NCBI RefSeq assembly: GCF_028858725.1
Contig: NC_084768.1
Location: 32,456,664 to 32,520,663, forward strand
Origin: Colius striatus
Taxonomy: Eukaryota; Chordata; Aves; Coliiformes; Coliidae
Direction: 5' to 3'
DNA: 64,000 nt
The notes beneath the pieces were generated by a model. The model saw nothing but the letters and a program-made list of their open reading frames with translations, was not told the origin of the DNA and made no database searches. This document shows positions 56,671 through 64,000 of this stretch, in pieces; position 1 is the first letter of the stretch; each line of letters begins with the position of its first letter. The position numbers and the translations under genes are program-made.

Positions 56671-59600
56671 AAGGCAGAGTTTGCTTCCCTGCACTCAGTA
56701 ACTTGCAGGGGTTTTGTTTTCTCTTTCTTTGGTCACTTGGTTATGTAGATTCACAGCATGCACAATGTCCTTGCTTAGAGGTGAGGTGCAAACCCCCCTT
56801 TGATGTTTCTTGGTTTATGTTCTTTTCTAACTGGAAGAAAGCAGGTGAAAGTTCGAGCAATCTTTTGACACTGAGCTATCTAGATTTCTAGATAAAGTCT
56901 GGGACAAGAGAATGTGGTGTGAGGAACTCTGCACAGCAATGCCACAAGCTGTCAGCAGCACCAGGGGGGAATTTGGCACTGGTCCCACAAGTTATAGTTG
57001 GAGGGCTGAATGTACAAAACCTATTAAGGAGTGATTCTGCATCCAATCTGTATTGCCAATGACTGGAGTGAACACAGTACAAGTGAGTATGGTGATGGAT
57101 CCACAGTCACAACACAACTGATCTACACAGGGATGCAGATAAGCAGGCAGGTCTTTGTTTTACTGGGAACATGGAGGACACCTCCTCTGCTCATGCAATT
57201 ACAGTTTTCAAGGTTTTTATCCATTACACACAAAGAACTATGTTTGCCAACAAAAGCATGCATGAAATGTCCATCTTTTAACTTACCCTTTACCTTGATT
57301 GCTTCTGAACCATTAGAAAATTCCTCAATATCACAGTGATTGGTTAAATGCTTTAATTATGCTAATGAGAAGATGTTAATCTGTTTACTTGGCATCAAAA
57401 GAAATTTGAACTTGTCTGGTCTTGCCAGGCCCTTATACATGGTGTGTGCTTTTACAATTTGAACAAATCCTTGCTCAATCATTGGTTATAAACGTTTACC
57501 TAGTTACTATGGTGCTAAGTTGTTGACTGCAATAGTTTAGTGTCTGCAACAGGGCTGCTTGGACTGCTATGTCAGTTCACAGAATTGCTTCTCACCTAGC
57601 AAAGTTTAAGTTTTCTTGTCCAAAAGGTGCAAAAGTGCACAGTACTTTGGAATATTGCTCCTTTGGGAGACCTAGGCCCTTCTGAGGAACTGAGATCAAA
57701 GTAAAGGAGAACAATTTTGAAGTGAGGGAAGCGATCTTTTGACTCATTGAAGGGCTGAAGAGGAATTCCCTTGGGTTTGTTGCAGAGGGATTGTTTGACT
57801 TCTGTTTTTTTCTCTTACACTGTGCTACCCTGTTCCCTTTTCTGGGGACACAGTGAAGCAGGAGGCAGCTGTGGCAGTCAGGTTCAGAGCTGGCACGGGC
57901 AGGACGAAGCACCACATCTTATCTTGCTCCTTGCAAACAAGGGGAAAGCCTTCACTATGCTTTTCACAACAACTCTGGGGAAAGCTTTGATGTAGGTTGT
58001 TCAGATTCTCAGAGAGTTTCGTGGTTGTGGTACAGAGAAACCTTGACCAGGGAGTGTTAAAGAATGGCTGATACGTTGTTAAACTGTTAAAATAAGGGTA
58101 ATAATACAACAAGGGTGAGAGCAGCAATAAAACAGAGGAGGGAGAAATATTGGGAACCATGCTGAATTGGCAGAACACTTAAAAATGTGATAAACTGCGT
58201 AAAAAATTGTTTACATGGGAATAGTTTCCACTGTTAATGACAAAAACTTAATGTCAAGGTAGCACTTTGTAGGATTTATCAAAATGAATATGTGAAACCA
58301 CAGACCAACAGCGTGAAGCACGGATGAAACAAGAGCTTCTTTTGTTGGAGCCTGTGAAGAGTGTGTAATCAGAGCTCAAGTCTATGACACTTGAAAAGAA
58401 AAGCTGTCAGTTCTGAGCCACAAGATTAACATCCCTGCCTGTGCTGAAAAGATGAATACCTCTTTTTAGTTGTATCATTCCTGCAGTTGAACTGTCAAGC
58501 ACAGACATCTTGAAAGCGTGTTTTTGAGTGTCTTAAAAGAGTCATCCTCAAGCTCCTGTTTTTTATGGAAAGAGACAGAAGTCTGCAGTCTAGATAGAGG
58601 AATGTAGCACAGTCCATCTTCCAGGTCAATCTGAGATTATGGCCCAGACACAGGTTGTACAAAGCAGCATCTGAAATGTCACATCACATGCTTGATCAAT
58701 TTAATTCTGGATAATCTGATTTCCTAGCTTTAGAGAGGCTACAACTAGACTGAATGAAAAGCATAGACCTTTTGGAAAAGATACTGATGGCAGGTTTAAA
58801 AGCCAAAATATGAGCAATTTTGTGACTAACATAGTCCTATTTTCCCATCCTATTTAATCTGTTTTGCACTTTGAAGCTTGTGTCTGCAGCTATGTCTAAA
58901 TACTGTTACCAGATAAAAAACCCAAAGCTGCAACTTGGAAAGTCAAGGTGTATTTCTGGGCTGATTGCAGTCTTCAAGATGTCTCCATGTAAGAGGTGTT
59001 AGAGAGAACACAGAGCCAGTCTCAGAGCATGCAATAAAAAGACAAGGGGATACAGTCAAAAGATGTGACAAGGGAGGTTCCAATTGTGAGTAACAAGTCC
59101 ATGCTGAGGATGGGTCAGCACACAAAATAGGTTCCTCAGCAGCTGTAAAACCTTTGTCCTTCAGGGTTTTTGCAACTCATCTGGAAAGGACCCCAATCAA
59201 CCTAATCTTAGCTGTAAAGTTTGCCTTGCTTCTAGCAGGATGTTCCACTTATGAACCCCGGTCATCCCTGTCTCATTTTTTTCTCTGTAACTACGCATGA
59301 CAAGCTTCCACCAGACACTGTTGCTTGTTTTTTAAGGAGCAATATAATTCCCTCATGAGACCAAATGAAAAATATTCAAGCAGTTGGGTGCACTGCCCTT
59401 TGGCAAGAAGCAGCAGCCAGAGTTTTGCAGGAGGACGTAAGAAACGCTGCTGAAGACAGATTTGGGAACAGCTGCTTCTACAGTATAAGGGGTTTTTTTA
59501 TATCTGATACAGATTGCTTAAATATAAGTCTGCAGGCATGAGATTCAGTCTTTCTTACAAATCAGTGGCGTTAGTCACAAGTCTGAACGTCCAGTTATTT

Positions 59601-62600
59601 CATGGCTCCTTTTAAAGTGCTGTCCCAGATTACTTCCTGTGGAAAAGAGTTGCACGCTTTAATTAGACACTTTCTAAACCAGTGTTTCCTGTGATTGGTT
59701 TAAACTAATTCTCCTTTCTGTCTCCTTGGTTTTGAATTATAATACAGGAAGATCAGAAGTTTGTCAGTTACCTTTAGCTGCTAATCCTCAACGTGTGCAA
59801 TTGTCTGACTCATTTCTAATGAAAAAGAAGCCAAAGCCCAAATATGACTCAAGTGTTTATATTTAGGAATGTTTCTCACATGTCAATAATCTCTGTCACC
59901 CTCTCCAAAATGTGTGGTGCAACATCACCTTTCAGAGGCAGTGATCAGGCTGGTCCAATGAAGTTCCATCATTTCACCACCTCCAAAGAGTTTGAGTGTT
60001 TCTTGTATTATCCTGCATCTCATTCCTTGCAGATCCCAATATTTTGGGATACCGCTGTCTCAAGTCAACAAAGGCTGGCTGATTCCAAAAGAAGATATTT
60101 CAACATTTCCAATCTCAGTCACCCATAGGAGAGTCTGCTGCTTCCTGAAAACTAATTCCTCACCCCACTCACTTTTGTTTCTGCTGAGTTAGTTTTTGAC
60201 CGGATGGTGTCCTGAATCTGAATTACTGTAGGGTCTTACTCACATTTAGGCTACTGCAACCGAGCTAGTAGTGGTGATGATCATCAGCACAGTGACAGAG
60301 GCACCTCTGCCACACTTGCATCAATCCAAAGTGGCTGTGAAACCAGTTACTCCTGCCAGCTGACCTTTCTCTAGCCATGGCTGCACGCTCAGCAGAGACT
60401 GAGCTTAGAACAGTGATTGTTAATTGCCTGCTTAGTGATACGCACCCTAATCTTGTGGTGGGTTTAATGACTTCATCTAAATGGCCATTGTTCAGCATGT
60501 CACACAACAAAAGTTTCCTGTGGGAAGTGGAAAGCAGTCAGCTTCTCTCTGGAAGTCTTTGATATTTATAAAGTCTGCCCTGTATTTCCCAAGTAAGCTG
60601 ACTGAATATTAGTTTTGATTTGCCTGAATGTTGGACATGTGTTTGACACCCACGCTCAGGACTTGCTTTAGAGCATCCTTAACTGAAAGGTGTATTCAGG
60701 TCAATCTTTATTCCCAGACAGAGTTTAACATTGTCTTAACAGTCTTTTAAATGTGAAGATTTGTACTATAGGGATGTGTAAGAAAATGTAGTGCCCCTCA
60801 TTGAGGCTTCAGGAACTCATTTGAGGACTGTGACCCCACCTGATGTCACTTGCAGGACGTGTGACTGTAGAGCTTTGGGGTTTTAGCTGCAGAAATGTGC
60901 AGAGGAGGCAGTGCAGCAGCTTGGGAGGCAATGGAAGGATGGCCACGAAAGTTTCAGGAGTCATGAAGCACAGCAACCCAGGTTCTCAAAAAGTTTTTCC
61001 CATGCCAAGGTTTTCCACTTGATTTGTGCATAAAATCCTAAGAAATTGCCGTAAAATGCCACTTGGTCCTAAGTCAAGATGCTCACAACTCATAAATGAA
61101 AGTTGTTTCTGAATTACTCTCTTCCTGTTTTCATGCTGCATTCCTATTTGGCATTGTGGATGTTCTGTGTCCTTGGGAGTGCTAATGCTCCACTGCAACA
61201 GCTGTGGTACAGCTGTGGTGCTGGGCTTTGTCCCAGAGAAGATTGGGCTAAATTTGAACAGCATATGAGGCCCTTTTGGGCTCCTGAAAGAAGGGTTAGC
61301 ATGGAAATAGAAAGATCATTTTTTAGCCCTATATTAAAGAGAAATAGAATGCCATTAGCATCTGTGATGTGAGGAAAGCTTCAAAATAGAAATGTCACAG
61401 TCATTGAAAGAGTGGGAGCTGTGAGGCAGTGACCCAGGAGCTGGGAACCAGGGATCCCAAAGCTGGCTTTTTGATAGACTAATTATTTCTAATATGCCTT
61501 TTAGCAGTTGATTTCACTTGTCTGTCTTTACCTTGCCTGTTTTATTTTGCAGGCATGTAGTGAAGCTAAATTCATGTAAATCACTTTGTAAGTAGCAGAA
61601 GAAAGGTGCTGGGGCAGAAGAGTTCTCTTCCCCAGATGCTGGTAGTTTGGGAGCAGGGTAGATGAAGCATCTGTAGGAGTAAAATGCTGGGAAAGACATT
61701 TCTAAAGGTTGGTCTGTTGTGTTTCTGGGCTTTTTGTGGATTTTGCATATCTTGGTCTAATTGAAGGTCTCTCTTAGAGTGATGTGAGAAAGGCCAGTCT
61801 TGTTCTTTTCCTGGGTGAAGCTGGGAAACCTCAGGATTCTCAGGCACACAATTTTGTGCCATTCCCATCACGGTTTCCCAGCAGTTTGGGTGCACTTAGG
61901 CACATGCTGAACATTGCTGTGTCACCTAAACAAGAGAACTAAACAAAACAACATCCTCCTCTCAAAGATGTCTGTTGTCTTTGGGCCAGTAACTTGTTTT
62001 GCTAAGGACTGGAAGCTGCAAGCCTTCTCAAACCAGCACACGTGCAATGGGGATCCATTTTTGCTAGAATGGTATTTGGCTCCATGATTGTCTAGACTTC
62101 ATTTTTCAGCTGGAACTCCCAGGCACTACATGCCACCTACATATCAAATCTCACTTTGCCTGAGTTGGTTGAGCCAAGGGCTCTCCAAGGAGAGGTGACT
62201 CAGGCATGGGGATAGCCAGGTTCACAAGAAAGCCCAACCCTTCTACACTCTGTGTGGGTGCAGCTGGCTCCAGGAACTCAAGCAGAAACTCAAGCACAGG
62301 TATAGCATTATGAATGTGACCTTAATTTGCTTCAGTGTCATGTGGTTTAGAGAACAAATAGCCTGATGTAAAAAAACCCAAGCAAACTCTCTAGGAGGAT
62401 GTGCCTTTCCTCTGTTCACGCAGAGATAAGGTGGATACTATACTCTGGAATTCCTCCTGTTGCATATCATGAAGCAGCCTTTAGTGTAGCTGTGTCTGCA
62501 GGCAGAGACTAGTGCTGCCTTCATGGGAACTGAAGCTTCTGTCCTGCTCAGCTGTAGGAGGGGCTTGCAGAGATGTCCTGGAATGCTTGCTGTGTCTCCA

Positions 62601-64000
62601 GCTGTTGTAGTTTGCAGGAAGCAAAATGGTTCTGCAAGGACCAAGGTTAGCTGGAGCCAGGCTGTGCTTCTAACTCTGTAGTTTAACAGTACTGTGATAC
62701 TGTACTGCTTCTGCAAGTAGATGTGACCGTGAGAGGAGGAAGGAGAAGCAAGATAAATGTGAATTTGGAGGGCAGATGAGGAAACACATAAGGCAGGAAA
62801 GAAAGGAACTTGAAAGCAGAGCATAGGAAACAAAAGTAGCAAAAAATGATGTAAAAAAGCAACAAGAAGTAAAAAGAGACCTTTAAAAAAAAAAAGAACC
62901 TGTTTGTCATAGATGTGATTCCACTGCAGCTGAGTTTACAAGCTGGAGATGCTGATGGTCTGCAGTGCAGAAAACGGGCACTGAGTTGCTCACTTCACAG
63001 AGAGTGCAGCCAGAGCTGCCACAAAGTGAACAGTGACTGGAGAGAGAGAAGGAGAAAGAAGGCAGAGGAAAGCTGTAGCTCAGTAGAGCGAAGCTGTGTA
63101 ATTTAAACGTGCCAAGTGTCAGAGATTTCATAATATGTCATGAGATAGTGTGGAAAATTGTGCAGTTTTTGCTGAGACAGCCTTATTTTCATCTGCTGGT
63201 TTTTGACCTTGTCTTACTCATATTGCTAATGTGTCCAGGGCAGCTGTGGCTCCTGGAGACAGACTGCCTGTGATTTACTGGAAACTTGCATTTCGTGCAG
63301 TCACGTGGTAAGAGAAGCAGCGTGAAGGAAAAGTGGTTAGATTGTGATGGCTGGCTCTGAGACTCAAACTGCTGGACAGTGGGAGCCTGGGCTTGCATCC
63401 CAGGCTCACTCGTGCAGCCCATGAGGAGTGGAACAGGCAACCATCCAAATCCTCTGTGGCGCTGCTGAGACCTACGTGGGTATGTTCAATACCCAGCTCT
63501 TCCTGCAGGGATGACTTTCAATCTGTTTGTGGTGTGGCAGGGTGAGAGAGCAGCAACCTCTTCATCAGAAAGACAGCAGCAGTCACTTACCGACCAGGAG
63601 AAGCAGTGGTAGGCTTTCCTTCTTTTCACAACGTATGAGTTAAAACATCATCCAGGAAATAAGACATCCAGGTTTAATGTCTTCCTCTGACAGGAAGGAT
63701 TTCAATAGCTTTCCCTCCAAATTGCAGCAACCACTAGCTCTCCAGTTTGCCGTGGGAGAGAGACTCTCTTCTTTTCCTGCATGATAACCAGAGGCAATGA
63801 GCATTCACATGGAGGAGGGTTTAATTCCTTCTGCTTGAGGATCGTTAAATCATCGTTGGATAAAACACATATCTAAGTTCTGTCTGAATGTGGGCTTGGG
63901 CTTTACACTCCACTGAGTGTACAAGAGCATTTGAATTGTCCTTATTTTAGAGAGCACATACTAAATAACAAACAGGATACAGGAATCTGGCTTGCAGTTA

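Larger units (their letters stand above)
52061..64000. other. 3' flank of VCAM1, no recognisable gene
   Basis: About 12 kb in which I see no exon, RNA gene or CR1 copy. In mammals the next gene is EXTL2 on the opposite strand. None of the minus-strand frames here resembles its glycosyltransferase, so it must lie further right. Two strong kappaB motifs (54905-54915 and 56660-56670) are noted separately. Short direct repeats occur (for example ACATCTAATT twice at about 55420-55440). Confidence 0.5.

Noticed and set aside
52061-64000. Search for EXTL2, the next syntenic gene
   Set aside because: No frame on either strand resembles EXTL2. It probably lies beyond the window.
1-64000. CRISPR arrays, operons, tRNA or rRNA genes, endogenous retroviral genes
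   Set aside because: None seen. This is vertebrate nuclear DNA, and no cloverleaf or LTR/pol-type structure was recognised by eye.

Overview
This window is avian nuclear DNA. It contains CR1 retroposon 3' ends of the bird type, small introns, GT-AG exons with clear polypyrimidine tracts, and a gene order (CDC14A tail, GPR88, VCAM1, all on the + strand) that matches the vertebrate block on human 1p21. I cannot name the species from the sequence alone.

Layout. Positions 1-4644 are read as the last intron of CDC14A. The probable terminal coding exon starts at 4645, recognised by the conserved C-terminal peptide SLQSEYV. Its frame then stays open for about 90 codons past the point where the human protein ends. 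A likely 3' UTR runs to about 6.0-6.4 kb. GPR88, an orphan class A receptor with its coding sequence in one exon, lies at 9522-10616 inside a very GC-rich island. From 11 to 43.7 kb there is no gene I can support. That stretch holds three CR1 loci (one of them an inverted pair), simple repeats and isolated transcription-factor-like sites. VCAM1 occupies about 44.0-52.06 kb. It has a CpG-rich promoter with two adjacent NF-kappaB-type sites and a TATA-like box, eight exons, and a polyadenylation signal at 52041. Positions 52.1-64 kb are 3' flank with no recognisable gene. EXTL2, the next gene in mammals, was not found.

The most notable content is VCAM1 itself. The exons encode a signal peptide, six Ig domains and a membrane/cytoplasmic exon. 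Human VCAM1 has seven Ig domains because the D1-D2-D3 block is duplicated. Here there is only one D1-D2 pair, followed by three D3-like I-set domains and a membrane-proximal domain. The membrane-proximal exon (exon 7) carries an in-frame TGA, apparently from a 3-bp GAT duplication, and also lacks the second Ig cysteine. All the introns are phase 1, so skipping exon 7, or using an internal GT donor just before the stop, would restore a membrane-anchored product. Reading through the annotated exon would give a truncated, secreted form. This is either an assembly or allele artefact or a natural switch between soluble and membrane forms.

The three genes are not a pathway. CDC14A is a dual-specificity phosphatase, GPR88 a neuronal receptor, and VCAM1 an endothelial adhesion molecule. 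They are neighbours by conserved synteny.
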